Positions 24,921 through 35,595 are shown, counted from the stretch's first letter. The stretch: 64,000 nucleotides of DNA from Pelagovum pacificum (GCF_016134045.1 NZ_CP065915.1:1488001-1552000); one strand, 5' to 3'. Notes: generated from the letters alone by a model not told the origin. Numbers and translations: made by a program.

Positions 24921-26675
24921 TCAGACCAGCACGGAGCCCTTGGCGTCGATGACGCCCTGGGTCTCTGCGTCGCCCATCAGCATCTCGTTGTGGGCCTTGC
25001 CCGACGGGATCATGGGGAAGCAGTTCTCGTGCTTCTCGACGAGGCAGTCGAAGATCACCGGACCATCGTGGTTCAGCATCTCCATGATCGCGTCGTCGAG
25101 GTCGGCGGGGTCGGAGCAGACGATGCCCTTCGCGCCGAAGGCCTCGGCCAGCTTCACGAAATCGGGCAGGGCCTCGGACCAGCTTTGCGAGTAGCGCTCG
25201 CCATGCAGCAATTCCTGCCACTGGCGGACCATGCCGAGCCGCTCGTTGTTCAGGATGAACTGCTTGACCGGCAGGCGGTACTGAACCGCGGTGCCCATCT
25301 CCTGCATGTTCATCAGCCACGAGGCCTCGCCCGCGACGTTGATGACCAGCGCATCGGGGTGCGCCAGCTGAACGCCGATCGAGGCGGGGTGACCGTAGCC
25401 CATGGTGCCGAGCCCGCCGGAGGTCATCCAGCGGTTCGGCGCCTCGAAGCCGAGGAACTGCGCGGCCCACATCTGGTGCTGACCGACTTCGGTCGTGATG
25501 TAGCGGTCGTAGTCCTTGGTCAGTGCCTCGAGCCGCTCCAGTGCGTACTGCGGCTTGATCGAGGTTTTGCTGCGTTTGTAGGACAGGCAGTTCACCTTCC
25601 GCCATTGCTCGATCTGGTGCCACCAGAGCGACAGCCCCTCGCGGTCGGTCTTGCGACCGCGCGACTTCCAGACCTTGAGGATGTCCTCGAGCACGTGGCC
25701 GACATCGCCGATGATCGGCAGCTCGACATGGATCACCTTGTTGATCGACGAAGGGTCGATATCGATATGCGCCTTGACCGAGCCGGGCGAGAAAGCGTCG
25801 ATCCTCCCGGTGATCCGGTCGTCGAAGCGGGCGCCGACGTTGATCATCAGGTCGCAGTCATGCATCGCCATGTTGGCCTCGTAGAGACCGTGCATCCCGA
25901 GCATCCCCAGCCATTTGTCGCCCGACGCCGGGTAGGCGCCCAGCCCCATCAGCGAGGAGGTGATCGGAAAGCCGGTCGCCTCGACCAGTTCGCGCAGCAG
26001 CTGGCTGGCCGCCGGGCCGGAGTTGATGACGCCGCCGCCGGTATAGAAGACGGGACGCTTCGCCGTCTCCATCGCCTCGACCAGCGCCGTGATGACCGCC
26101 ATGTCGCCTTTCAGCTGCGGGGCATAGTGGCTCTTCGGGCCTTTCGTCGGCTCCTTGTAGGTGCCGTCGGCGAACTGGACGTCCTTGGGAACGTCGATCA
26201 GCACCGGGCCGGGACGGCCCGAGGTCGCGACGTGGAACGCCTCGTGGATCGTTTCCGACAGGCGGTCGGGGTCCTTCACCAGCCAGTTGTGCTTGGTGCA
26301 GGGGCGGGTGATGCCGACGGTGTCGGCCTCCTGGAACGCGTCCGAGCCGATCGCGAAGGTCGGGACCTGACCCGAGAGCACGATGATCGGGATGCTGTCC
26401 ATCAGCGCGTCCGTCAGGCCGGTAACCGCGTTGGTCGCGCCGGGGCCGGAGGTCACGATGGCGACGCCGGGTTTGCCGGTCGATCGGGCGTAACCTTCCG
26501 CTGCGTGAACCGCGCCCTGTTCGTGGCGGACCAGGATGTGGCGGATGTCGTTCTGCTGGAAGATCTCGTCATAGATCGGAAGAACGGCACCGCCGGGATA
26601 TCCGAATACCGTGTCCACACCCTGATCCCGCAGGGCCTGAACCACCATTTTCGCTCCGGTCATCTGACGTGTCAT
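24921..26675 (-). CDS. ilvB: Acetolactate synthase large (catalytic) subunit
   Basis: 584-residue ThDP enzyme, first common step of Val/Leu/Ile synthesis. The N-terminal ThDP domain has FGYPGGAVLPIYD and the catalytic Glu in RHEQGAVHAAEGYAR; the middle FAD domain and the C-terminal ThDP-binding domain (WMTSGGLGTMGYG) are complete. The metal motif, usually GDGS or GDAS, reads GEAS (VAGEASWLMNMQEMGTA). ATG 26675 follows GGAGAG; the 19 codons above it read through leader sequence. A leader-peptide attenuator lies upstream. Confidence 0.95.
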   Translation of the reverse strand: MTRQMTGAKMVVQALRDQGVDTVFGYPGGAVLPIYDEIFQQNDIRHILVRHEQGAVHAAEGYARSTGKPGVAIVTSGPGATNAVTGLTDALMDSIPIIVLSGQVPTFAIGSDAFQEADTVGITRPCTKHNWLVKDPDRLSETIHEAFHVATSGRPGPVLIDVPKDVQFADGTYKEPTKGPKSHYAPQLKGDMAVITALVEAMETAKRPVFYTGGGVINSGPAASQLLRELVEATGFPITSSLMGLGAYPASGDKWLGMLGMHGLYEANMAMHDCDLMINVGARFDDRITGRIDAFSPGSVKAHIDIDPSSINKVIHVELPIIGDVGHVLEDILKVWKSRGRKTDREGLSLWWHQIEQWRKVNCLSYKRSKTSIKPQYALERLEALTKDYDRYITTEVGQHQMWAAQFLGFEAPNRWMTSGGLGTMGYGHPASIGVQLAHPDALVINVAGEASWLMNMQEMGTAVQYRLPVKQFILNNERLGMVRQWQELLHGERYSQSWSEALPDFVKLAEAFGAKGIVCSDPADLDDAIMEMLNHDGPVIFDCLVEKHENCFPMIPSGKAHNEMLMGDAETQGVIDAKGSVLV

Positions 26676-26712
26676 CTGTCTCTCCGTTCGCTGACGTCCG
26701 TCGTTTACGCAT

Positions 26713-26738
26713 AAAAAAACCCCCGAGGTCATCGGGGG
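26713..26738 (-). terminator. Attenuator terminator of the ilv operon
   Basis: On the minus strand a 7-bp perfect stem (CCCCCGA, loop TGACC, TCGGGGG) is followed by seven T. It lies 28 bp downstream of the leader peptide stop and 38 bp before ilvB, so it would stop transcription before the structural genes. A competing 10-bp pairing (26773-26782 with 26737-26746) would use the first bases of its stem. Confidence 0.88.
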
Positions 26739-26765
26739 CGCATGGGGAACCGTTATGGTCTGCCG

Positions 26766-26813
26766 TTACCGGCCCATGCGCCACGTTCCTACAAGTACGA
26801 GAATGCTGTTCAT
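26766..26813 (-). CDS. ilv operon leader peptide (attenuator peptide)
   Basis: 15-residue frame MNSILVLVGTWRMGR with five consecutive branched-chain codons (Ile-Leu-Val-Leu-Val). GAGG lies six bases before the ATG at 26813; an in-frame ATG at 26825 would give 19 residues but has no ribosome site. The codons right after the Val (TGG CGC ATG GG) form the 5' arm of a 10-bp antiterminator. Ribosome stalling at Ile/Leu/Val codons would favour the antiterminator and read-through into ilvB. The frame is too short for ordinary gene calling. Confidence 0.85.
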   Translation of the reverse strand: MNSILVLVGTWRMGR

Positions 26814-26837
26814 CGGAAGCCTCATGCGTGTTCGCGC

Positions 26838-26866
26838 TATATGCACCCCGACTCGGACAGGGTCAA
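26838..26866 (-). promoter_or_regulatory. Sigma-70-type promoter of the ilv leader
   Basis: TTGACC (26861-26866) and CATATA (26838-26843) with 17 bases between on the minus strand. The start of transcription would fall near 26831, about 18 bases before the leader peptide ATG. Confidence 0.65.
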
Positions 26867-27287
26867 CCGCGTTTGTGGAGAAAATTGCCGCAAGCGGTAT
26901 CGGCGCGAAACAATATTGCGAGAGCTTGTGTGCGCAGGCGGAGGGCTTTGGGCCTCTCTCTGACCACTTCAGGCTCTAGTCCTTTGTCCCATCGAGGTAA
27001 ATGAGTCCTTGGCCAACGGGCAGCGCTGTTCCCTGTTGGCCTGACGTCGTTCAGGCAATTGCACGCGGGTGCATTTGGCCGAGACTTCTAATGAGGTCTT
27101 TGTATCGCAACAGGTCGAGACCGCCCGGAGCGAGCCCGTCACCACGGCCGGCGTGCTGCGCCATTTCGTCTGGATGGTGGAAGAGGGGCGGACACCTAGG
27201 TCATCTCGCGCGCCATGGTCGGGGCCGACGACATGGTGACGTCCGGATGGTTCGAGAGACTCGGTCAGAGCCTCACGGTCTTGGCTG

Positions 27288-27485
27288 ATCGCCGGCGGCG
27301 ACGACGGGAGCCATCGCTTCGAGGCGGGCACCGACCTCATCGACCTCACTGGAATGCGCCTCTCTATCGACGACCTGCTCCTGACCGTCGAGGACAGCGA
27401 AACCCGGATCGCGGCGGAGGATCTGCGGCTGAGAATCACCCTCGACGGGCACGAAGCGTTCGGCGAAAGCAGCATTCTGATCTGA
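27288..27485 (+). pseudogene. Decayed C-terminus of an RTX/type I-secreted protein
   Basis: An open frame without start reads GGDDGSHRFEAGTDLIDLTG and continues to LRLRITLDGHEAFGESSILI before the stop at 27483. This is the pattern of the C-terminal secretion region of RTX calcium-binding proteins and parallels the end of the intact RTX gene downstream (GEDKIEIAG ... LQIRLEGVD ... DFMFI). Immediately upstream, another frame (27215-27287, MVGADDMVTSGWFERLGQ) may be the preceding part after a frameshift. The rest of 26867-27707 shows no intact gene, only a 7-bp inverted repeat (27011-27041). Confidence 0.5.
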
Positions 27486-27707
27486 CCTGACGCCGGTTGG
27501 ATAGGCAGCTTGGCCCCGAAAATTCCCCCTTAGATTGTATTTGGTTGGATCGCTGGAAACAATGATGGCCGGGACACGCATTCGTCCCAGCCGCTGGCGA
27601 TTTTTCCCAACTTTCTTTTTCAAATTGCCGCAATTCCGCCAATATCCCGCCAGTGGGAGATGCCGCGCCGCGTGGCATCCAGTTCGGAATCCTTTGGGGG
27701 GGATGCC

Positions 27708-29657
27708 ATGCCAGACGCCATTCAGGCCTTTATCGACCTGTTGCTTTCGGGAAATCCCGATGCGGCAGCGACATCCACCGAGCTTGCCGACGGCAGCTAT
27801 CTCGTCACCTGGTTCGGTCCGGCAAGCGAGGGCAGCGCCCCCGTGCTCGGCCAGCTGTTCACCGAAGCCGGTGACACCCTCGGCGAAGAGATCGAGATCG
27901 CCGAGTCCGCCGTCTTGACCAGCGGCATCGACGCCGCCGCCGTGGGCGAAGGTGCGACGGTATTCTACGAAGGCCCCGAAGGTGAGATGGCCGCGATGGT
28001 CGACCTCCCGGAGGAGGCGACCGATGTCCCTTTAGACGGGGGCGTGGCGGTCACGGCTGACGAGCCGGCCGCCGAGCCTCTGATCTACACCGGTGTCCTG
28101 CAGCGCGAGACGGTCGAGGGCACCGAGGGTGACGACACATTCGAGACCTACGGCGGCGACGACACGATCTACGCTGGCGACGGCAACGACACGATCGACT
28201 CCGGCAAGGACGGCGACCACGTCTATGGCGGCGACGGCGACGATTCCATCAACGGCAGCTTCGGCAACGACTTCATCTACGGCGGCGACGGCAACGACCT
28301 GATCGAAGGCAGCTGGGGCAACGAGTTCATCAGCGGCGGCGCCGGCGACGATGAGATCTACGGCGGCGAGAACAAGGACACGATCTACGGCGGCGAGGGC
28401 AACGACGCGCTCTACGGCGGCGACAACAATGACACGATCTGGGGCCGCGACGGCGACGACACCATCTACGGCGATGCCGGCAACGACCTGCTGCGCGGGT
28501 TCGACGGCGACGACACCATCCTCGGTGGCGACCGGGACGACGACATCCGCGGCGGCTCGGGCAACGACTCCCTGCACGGCAACGCGGGCGACGACAATGT
28601 TCGCGGCAACGGCGGTGACGATACGGTTCGCGGTGGCGACGGCGACGATGAAGTGCGCGGCGGTGCGGGCAACGACTTCGTCATCGGCGGCGACGGCAAC
28701 GACCTCGTGATCGGCAATGCCGGCAACGACACTGTCGACGGCGCGCTGGGCGACGACCGGGTCCACGGCGGCTTCGGCGACGACGAGCTGCGCGGCGGCG
28801 GCGGGGACGACACCGTCTGGGGCGGTGGCGGCGACGACATCGCGACCGGCGGCGACGGCAACGACGTCATCTACGGCGGCGAAGGCGACGACATCATCGA
28901 AGCCTCCGGCAACGTGATCGACATCCCGCTGCCCGGCGGAGGTTTCCAGTCCCTGTCCGGCACGCCGAACCGTGGCTACGACGGCCTCTTCGAAGCGGAC
29001 CAGAACCCCGCCGACGACGAGGACTCGGTGCGTGGCGGTGAAGGCAACGACATCATCACCACGGGCGACGACAACGACACCGTCCGGGGCGGCGAGGGCG
29101 ACGACTTCATCGACGGCGGCTTCGACGACGACAGCCTCGCGGGGAACTGCGGCGACGACACGATCATCGGCGGCGAAGGCTCCGACCTGATCCGGGGCGG
29201 TCAGGGCGACGACCTGATCTACGGCGGCCTCGACCCGCGCTTCCCGGACGAGCTGAACGTCGACGATGCCTCTGACCTCGTGCTCGATAACGGCGATGAC
29301 GTGATCTACGGCAACGAAGGCAACGACACGATCTACGGTGAGGACGACAACGACGAGATCTACGGCGGCGAAGGCGACGACTGGATCAACGGCGGCAAAG
29401 ACGACGACATGCTGACCGGTGACGCCGGCAACGACATCTTCTCCTTTGACGAGGACGGCGCCACCGACACGGTCGCCGACTTCACCAAGGGCGAGGACAA
29501 GATCGAGATTGCCGGTGTCGAGGATGTCGACGAGTTCGCCGACCTGTTCCTCAGCCAGGACGACAGCACGGCCGTGATCGAGGCGGGCGCGCTGCAGATC
29601 AGGCTCGAAGGGGTCGACTCCGCCGATCTGGACGAGACGGACTTCATGTTCATCTGA
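27708..29657 (+). CDS. RTX (hemolysin-type) calcium-binding protein, probable type I secretion substrate
   Basis: 649-residue acidic extracellular protein. Residues 1-130 include one LADGSYLVTWFGPASEG repeat, a type seen at the start of many RTX adhesin-like proteins. From about 145 to 400 there are roughly 27 consecutive GGxGxDxUx nonapeptides forming a calcium beta-roll; after a 38-residue insert about a dozen more follow. The C-terminal 60 residues (DTVADFTKGEDKIEIAG to DFMFI) are the usual uncleaved secretion signal. ATG 27708 follows GGGGGGGA. No ABC/membrane-fusion secretion genes lie nearby, so export must rely on genes elsewhere. A strong terminator follows. Its role is unknown. Confidence 0.9.
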   Translation: MPDAIQAFIDLLLSGNPDAAATSTELADGSYLVTWFGPASEGSAPVLGQLFTEAGDTLGEEIEIAESAVLTSGIDAAAVGEGATVFYEGPEGEMAAMVDLPEEATDVPLDGGVAVTADEPAAEPLIYTGVLQRETVEGTEGDDTFETYGGDDTIYAGDGNDTIDSGKDGDHVYGGDGDDSINGSFGNDFIYGGDGNDLIEGSWGNEFISGGAGDDEIYGGENKDTIYGGEGNDALYGGDNNDTIWGRDGDDTIYGDAGNDLLRGFDGDDTILGGDRDDDIRGGSGNDSLHGNAGDDNVRGNGGDDTVRGGDGDDEVRGGAGNDFVIGGDGNDLVIGNAGNDTVDGALGDDRVHGGFGDDELRGGGGDDTVWGGGGDDIATGGDGNDVIYGGEGDDIIEASGNVIDIPLPGGGFQSLSGTPNRGYDGLFEADQNPADDEDSVRGGEGNDIITTGDDNDTVRGGEGDDFIDGGFDDDSLAGNCGDDTIIGGEGSDLIRGGQGDDLIYGGLDPRFPDELNVDDASDLVLDNGDDVIYGNEGNDTIYGEDDNDEIYGGEGDDWINGGKDDDMLTGDAGNDIFSFDEDGATDTVADFTKGEDKIEIAGVEDVDEFADLFLSQDDSTAVIEAGALQIRLEGVDSADLDETDFMFI

Positions 29658-29680
29658 CGCGGGTCATACCGCTCGAGTGA

Positions 29681-29710
29681 AAGGCCCCGGCACCAACCGG
29701 GGCCTTTTTT
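29681..29710 (+). terminator. Rho-independent terminator after RTX gene
   Basis: A perfect 10-bp stem (AAGGCCCCGG, loop CACCAA) with six T, 24 bp after the stop codon. Confidence 0.9.
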
Positions 29711-30241
29711 CGTCACGGTCGCCCTGCGGCTGCCTCGCGCGCCGGCAGGTCGATGCAGAGACGCACCCCTTGGGATCCGGCATTCGTCGATGCGGCTAGA
29801 GCCCGACGACCTGCGCCTCGCTAGGATGCGGACCAGGCTTTGATGGCCTTCTTTGATGGCATGCAGCCGAGCCTGGCCGGTGTCGGGGTTACGTCGCTGG
29901 CCGCGCCGGGTCTTCAACTCGAGATCGCGATGGTCTTGAACATCCCGGCGAGATCGAATGGGTGAGGACCTGCAGGTCGCGCCGAATGTCCTGGCCACCG
30001 AGAGGGGCGGCGAATCGATGCGAATCGATTCACCGTAACTTTTAGGAAGGGCACCTAAGGTGAAGCGGCAAAAGATGATTCTCCCGCTTCTTGTGCTGCA
30101 AATTCGGACTCTGACGCTGCGGATTGCCGACGAATTGCCCGACCTTAGCTATGGCGCGATCAAGCCGATGTGAGTAGATTTCCGCTACTTCGGATGCCCG
30201 CACCGTGGGAAGGCGTGGGCGCGAACCAATGGGAGGATACC
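29711..30241. other. Gene-free stretch between RTX gene and TRAP operon
   Basis: About 530 bp with no supported gene. Short frames on both strands show no family resemblance and may be debris of old insertions. A tandem 10-bp repeat (GCGAATCGAT twice, 30009-30028) is the only ordered element seen. The promoter of the TRAP operon should lie in the last 200 bp. Confidence 0.5.
30009..30028. repeat. Tandem 10-bp repeat GCGAATCGAT x2
   Basis: Two abutting copies of GCGAATCGAT, followed by TC so that GAATCGATTC is also palindromic. It is 214 bp before the TRAP operon and could be a regulator site; no proof. Confidence 0.4.
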
Positions 30242-31327
30242 TTGGATAGACGTTCATTCCTGACGAAGGGTGCCGTCGGCGGCACCGCTGCGGCTGCGTC
30301 CGCGCTCGCCGCTCCGGCCTATGCGCAAGGCAACCGCACGCTGACGCTCGTCACCACCTGGGGCCGTGGCCTCGCCGGTGTGCATGACAGCGCGCAGTAT
30401 GTCGCCGATGCGATCACCGCCATGACCGACGGCCAGCTCACGGTCGAGCTTCGCGCCGCCGGTGAACTCGTCGGCGCCTTCGAGGTGTTCGACGCCGTCT
30501 CCGCCGGCCAGGCCGACATGTACCACGGCGTCGACTACTACTTCCTTGGCCAGCATCCGGCCCTGTCGTTCTTCAGCCAGATTCCGTTCGGCATGAACTT
30601 CCAGGAGTTCAACAACTGGTTCTACCACGACGGCGGCAGCGAGCTGTCCGACGAACTCTACTCGATCTTCGGCCTGAAGGCCTTCCCGGCCGGCAACACC
30701 GGCCCGCAGTCCGGCGGCTGGTTCGCCAGCGAGATGAACTCGCCCTCCGACTTCCAGGGCCTGCGCTTCCGCATGCCGGGGCAGGGTGGCCAGGTGCTCG
30801 GCAAGCTCGGCGCGTCCGTTCAGAACCTTCCGGGTGCCGAAGTGTACCAGGCGCTGTCGTCGGGTGCGATCGACGGGACGGAGTGGATCGGCCCCTGGGC
30901 TGACGAGACCGCCGGTTTCCAGGAGATCACCAACTTCTACTACACCGCCGGTTTCCACGAGCCGGGCCCGAACCTCAACCTCACGATGAACCTCGACGTG
31001 TTCGAGAGCTTCACGCCCGCGCAGCAGGCGATCGTCGAGAACGCGGCCCGCGCCAGCAACCTCTGGACCATGTCGCTGTTCATGGCGAACAACTCGGCCG
31101 CGCTTCAGCGTCTGCAGTCCGGTGGCGTGCAGGTTCTCGAGTTCTCTGACGAGATCTGGGATGCCTTCGGCACCGCCGCGCAGGAAGTCATCGAGGAGTC
31201 AATGGGCGACGAGCTCTACGCGCGCACCTACGAAAGCTACATGGCTTCGCTGACCAGCTCCGCCAACTGGGGCAGCCGCTCCGAAGGGGCCTTCTCGGCT
31301 CAGCGCAACCGGGTCATGGGGCTCTGA
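30242..31327 (+). CDS. TRAP transporter solute-binding protein (DctP/TakP type), Tat-exported
   Basis: 361-residue periplasmic binding protein that feeds a TRAP secondary transporter. It starts with a twin-arginine signal (DRRSFLTKGAVGG, cleavage after AYAQ). The mature part matches the TakP/mannitol-chloroaromatic TRAP subgroup: TLVTTWGRGLAGVHDSAQYV, FRMPGQGGQVLGKLGASVQN (with the conserved binding Arg) and LSSGAIDGTEWIGPW. The start is a TTG at 30242, five bases after GGGAGG; the open frame to 30170 adds 24 residues ahead of the signal and has no ribosome site. Ligands of this group are 2-oxoacids, lactate or similar organic acids; here unknown. Confidence 0.9.
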   Translation: MDRRSFLTKGAVGGTAAAASALAAPAYAQGNRTLTLVTTWGRGLAGVHDSAQYVADAITAMTDGQLTVELRAAGELVGAFEVFDAVSAGQADMYHGVDYYFLGQHPALSFFSQIPFGMNFQEFNNWFYHDGGSELSDELYSIFGLKAFPAGNTGPQSGGWFASEMNSPSDFQGLRFRMPGQGGQVLGKLGASVQNLPGAEVYQALSSGAIDGTEWIGPWADETAGFQEITNFYYTAGFHEPGPNLNLTMNLDVFESFTPAQQAIVENAARASNLWTMSLFMANNSAALQRLQSGGVQVLEFSDEIWDAFGTAAQEVIEESMGDELYARTYESYMASLTSSANWGSRSEGAFSAQRNRVMGL

Positions 31328-31335
31328 TCCCGCCT

Positions 31336-31402
31336 CCCGCGCGGCACCCCGCAGAGGGGACCGCGCGGGGGCAAGGTGGCAGGCGCCTCCGGGCGCCGCC
31401 AC
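31336..31402 (+). promoter_or_regulatory. Two strong stem-loops between dctP and dctQ
   Basis: First stem: CCCGCGCGG (31336-31344) pairs with CCGCGCGGG (31361-31369), with an inner CCCC/GGGG pairing. Second stem: GTGGC(A)GGCGCC (31376-31387) pairs with GGCGCCGCCAC (31392-31402). Neither has a T run. Such structures in transporter operons protect the binding-protein mRNA or cause partial termination, so that the binding protein exceeds the permease. Confidence 0.65.
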
Positions 31403-31477
31403 TGACGGGCAAGGGCGGCGCTTACCTGACAGGGCCGGCGCCGCGCCTCCTTTTCTGACAGAGGGAAGAGGTCGAGG

Positions 31478-32548
31478 ATGGAAGACGAGGTCGTGGCCGA
31501 AAGCGGCGGGTTCTGGTCCACCTACGAAAACGGGTTCACGCGCTGGGTCGAGCGGCTGCAAGGCAACGCTCCCGAGGGTGCGGAGCCGTTGCCGCCGGCC
31601 GGCAATTTCTTCGCCGGGCTGTGGGACGCGATCCTCTGGGTCGTCGGCAACATGTTCGAGGCGGTCTACAACATCCTCTTCGCGATCACGCACCCCGGCC
31701 TCTGGCTGGCGTGGGTGCCGCACATCCAGCTCAGCGGCAGCATGCCAGATCTGACGATCGGCGAGTCGCTGATGCGCTTCATCTATTACGGCGGCTCGGT
31801 CGAGCTGTTCTTCGCGCTGTTCCTCATCGTGCTCTGCCTCACGGTGGCGGGCATGATCTACAAGCCGTTGATGTGGGGCTGCGTGCGCGTGCTGGAGACC
31901 TTCGCCAACGGCGTCGGCCGCTTCATGGCGTGGGCGGGCCTGCTCATGGTGCTGCAGCAGATCCTGATTGTCTTCATGCAGCGCGTCTTTGCGGTCTCCG
32001 AGATCTCGCTCGGCTTCGGGGCGACCTTCGCCAAGGACGTCTCCTGGTGGTCGGAGGAGCTGAAGCTCTGGAACGCGCTGATCGTCTGTCTCTGCGTGTC
32101 CTACACCTTCGTACAGGGCGGACACGTGCGGGTCGACCTGATCTACAGCGCCGTCAGCGAGAAGACGAAGCGGATGATCGACATGGTCGGGTCCATCATC
32201 TTCATCCTGCCGGCAGCGATCCTGACGTGGCTGTTCGCGTGGTTCTTCCTGTGGCGTCACCTCGTCACGCCGAACCCGTCGGCCTCGGAAAGCCTCGACC
32301 GGCTTCTGAACAAGGCGCGCGCCGTGCGCTGGAACGTCGAGACCATCGGCTTCAGCCCCAACGGGTTCGATGCCTACTTCCTCTTCAAGCTGCTGCTCTG
32401 CGGCTTCGCGGGGATGATCATGCTGCAGGCCGTGGCCTTCTTCTACCGATCCTACCTCGAATGGTCCGAGGGCGAGGCGAGCTACGGCAAGTACCTCGAC
32501 CGCGACACGCTCGGCGAGGGTGAAGAAGCCTACGAAGGCACCCACTAG
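31478..32548 (+). CDS. TRAP transporter small permease subunit (DctQ type), enlarged
   Basis: 356-residue inner-membrane protein with at least five hydrophobic segments. Ordinary DctQ subunits have about 170-200 residues and four helices. The core is recognisable in the second half (WNALIVCLCVSYTFVQGGHV, then RVDLIYSAVSEKTKRMIDMV), while residues 1-170 add an N-terminal membrane region. Enlargement is typical of the mannitol/chloroaromatic TRAP subgroup. It lies between the binding protein and the large permease; 21 bp separate it from dctM. Confidence 0.87.
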   Translation: MEDEVVAESGGFWSTYENGFTRWVERLQGNAPEGAEPLPPAGNFFAGLWDAILWVVGNMFEAVYNILFAITHPGLWLAWVPHIQLSGSMPDLTIGESLMRFIYYGGSVELFFALFLIVLCLTVAGMIYKPLMWGCVRVLETFANGVGRFMAWAGLLMVLQQILIVFMQRVFAVSEISLGFGATFAKDVSWWSEELKLWNALIVCLCVSYTFVQGGHVRVDLIYSAVSEKTKRMIDMVGSIIFILPAAILTWLFAWFFLWRHLVTPNPSASESLDRLLNKARAVRWNVETIGFSPNGFDAYFLFKLLLCGFAGMIMLQAVAFFYRSYLEWSEGEASYGKYLDRDTLGEGEEAYEGTH

Positions 32549-32569
32549 GACGAGAGCGGGGACAGGGAC

Positions 32570-34918
<2,349 letters not shown>

Positions 34919-35241
34919 CGCGCAACTGTGGGCGGACCAGGTCCGCTGCAACCACCGGTGGGCTGGCCGACAGGCCGGCCCGATTTGGCAAAGACGGCGT
35001 GGCAGTTGGCCACGAGGGCAGGGCCGACAGCTGTCATTGAGGGGCCCTCAGAACGTGGCGACGACGGGCGCACAGCGACGATGTGCTCGATCGCAGACAG
35101 ACGAGCCGCAAAGCACGTGACCCCAAATTTTCGCCGAAAATTTGATAACAGCGGCAAGGTTGAGAAACGGTTCACGCCCGAGCGCCGAACTCTCTGCAAG
35201 TCGCTACAAATGTCGTAGATGCGATCGCCGCTGCGGTCACC
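34919..35241. other. Intergenic region after TRAP operon, with hairpins
   Basis: 323 bp without a supported gene between convergent dctM and the VOC gene. A short palindrome (GCGGACCAGGTCCGC, about 34931-34945) follows the dctM stop and may terminate transcription. The AT-rich hairpin at 35124-35144 is listed separately. Nothing else was recognised. Confidence 0.55.
35124..35144. terminator. TTTTC/GAAAA hairpin (copy of the type at 3682-3725)
   Basis: Perfect 9-bp arms (CAAATTTTC, loop GCC, complement). AT-rich arms round a GC loop give U-rich tails on both strands, which suits a bidirectional terminator between convergent genes. Confidence 0.5.
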
Positions 35242-35595
35242 TCAACGAAACGACAGCAGGTCCCACCGATTGCCGAACGGGTCCCGGAATACCGCGACCT
35301 TGCCGTAGATTTCCTCGCGCGGGGCTTCCTCGAACGTCACACCGGCTGCTGTCATCCGCGCGAATGTCGCGTCGAAGTCCTCGACCTTCAGGAAGAAGCC
35401 AACCCGTCCGCCGGTCTGGTTGCCGATGGCGGCCTCCTGCGCTGCTCCGACGCCCTTGGCCAGAAGCAGCGCCGCATCGCCGCCCGGCGGAGCGACCAGC
35501 ACCCAGCGTTTCTCCTCCGACAGTCGGGTATCCTCGACCAGCGTGAAGCCGAGCTTGCCGACATAGAAGTCGATCCCCGCGTCGTAGTCGGGCAC
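35242..35595 (-). CDS. VOC (glyoxalase/bleomycin-resistance) family protein
   Basis: 117-residue VOC-fold protein as called from the GTG at 35595. It has the paired beta-alpha-beta-beta-beta units, with FYVGKLGFTLVEDTRL, WVLVAPPGGDAALLLAKG and the C-terminal VAVFRDPFGNRWDLLSF (metal-ligand Glu position is Asp here). Codons just upstream (LQLHAVTIV) look like the missing first strand, so translation may start at a CTG at 35622, nine bases after GAGG. It follows bpt by a few bases and is probably co-transcribed with it. Substrate unknown. Confidence 0.82.
   Translation of the reverse strand: MPDYDAGIDFYVGKLGFTLVEDTRLSEEKRWVLVAPPGGDAALLLAKGVGAAQEAAIGNQTGGRVGFFLKVEDFDATFARMTAAGVTFEEAPREEIYGKVAVFRDPFGNRWDLLSFR

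Noticed and set aside
28032..28766. Minus-strand frame of Val/Ala-rich repeats opposite the RTX gene
   Set aside because: The periodicity comes from the 27-bp nonapeptide repeats of the RTX gene on the other strand.
28110..28900. Regular short repeats that could suggest a CRISPR array
   Set aside because: The repeats are 27 bp with no spacers and encode RTX nonapeptides in one uninterrupted frame.
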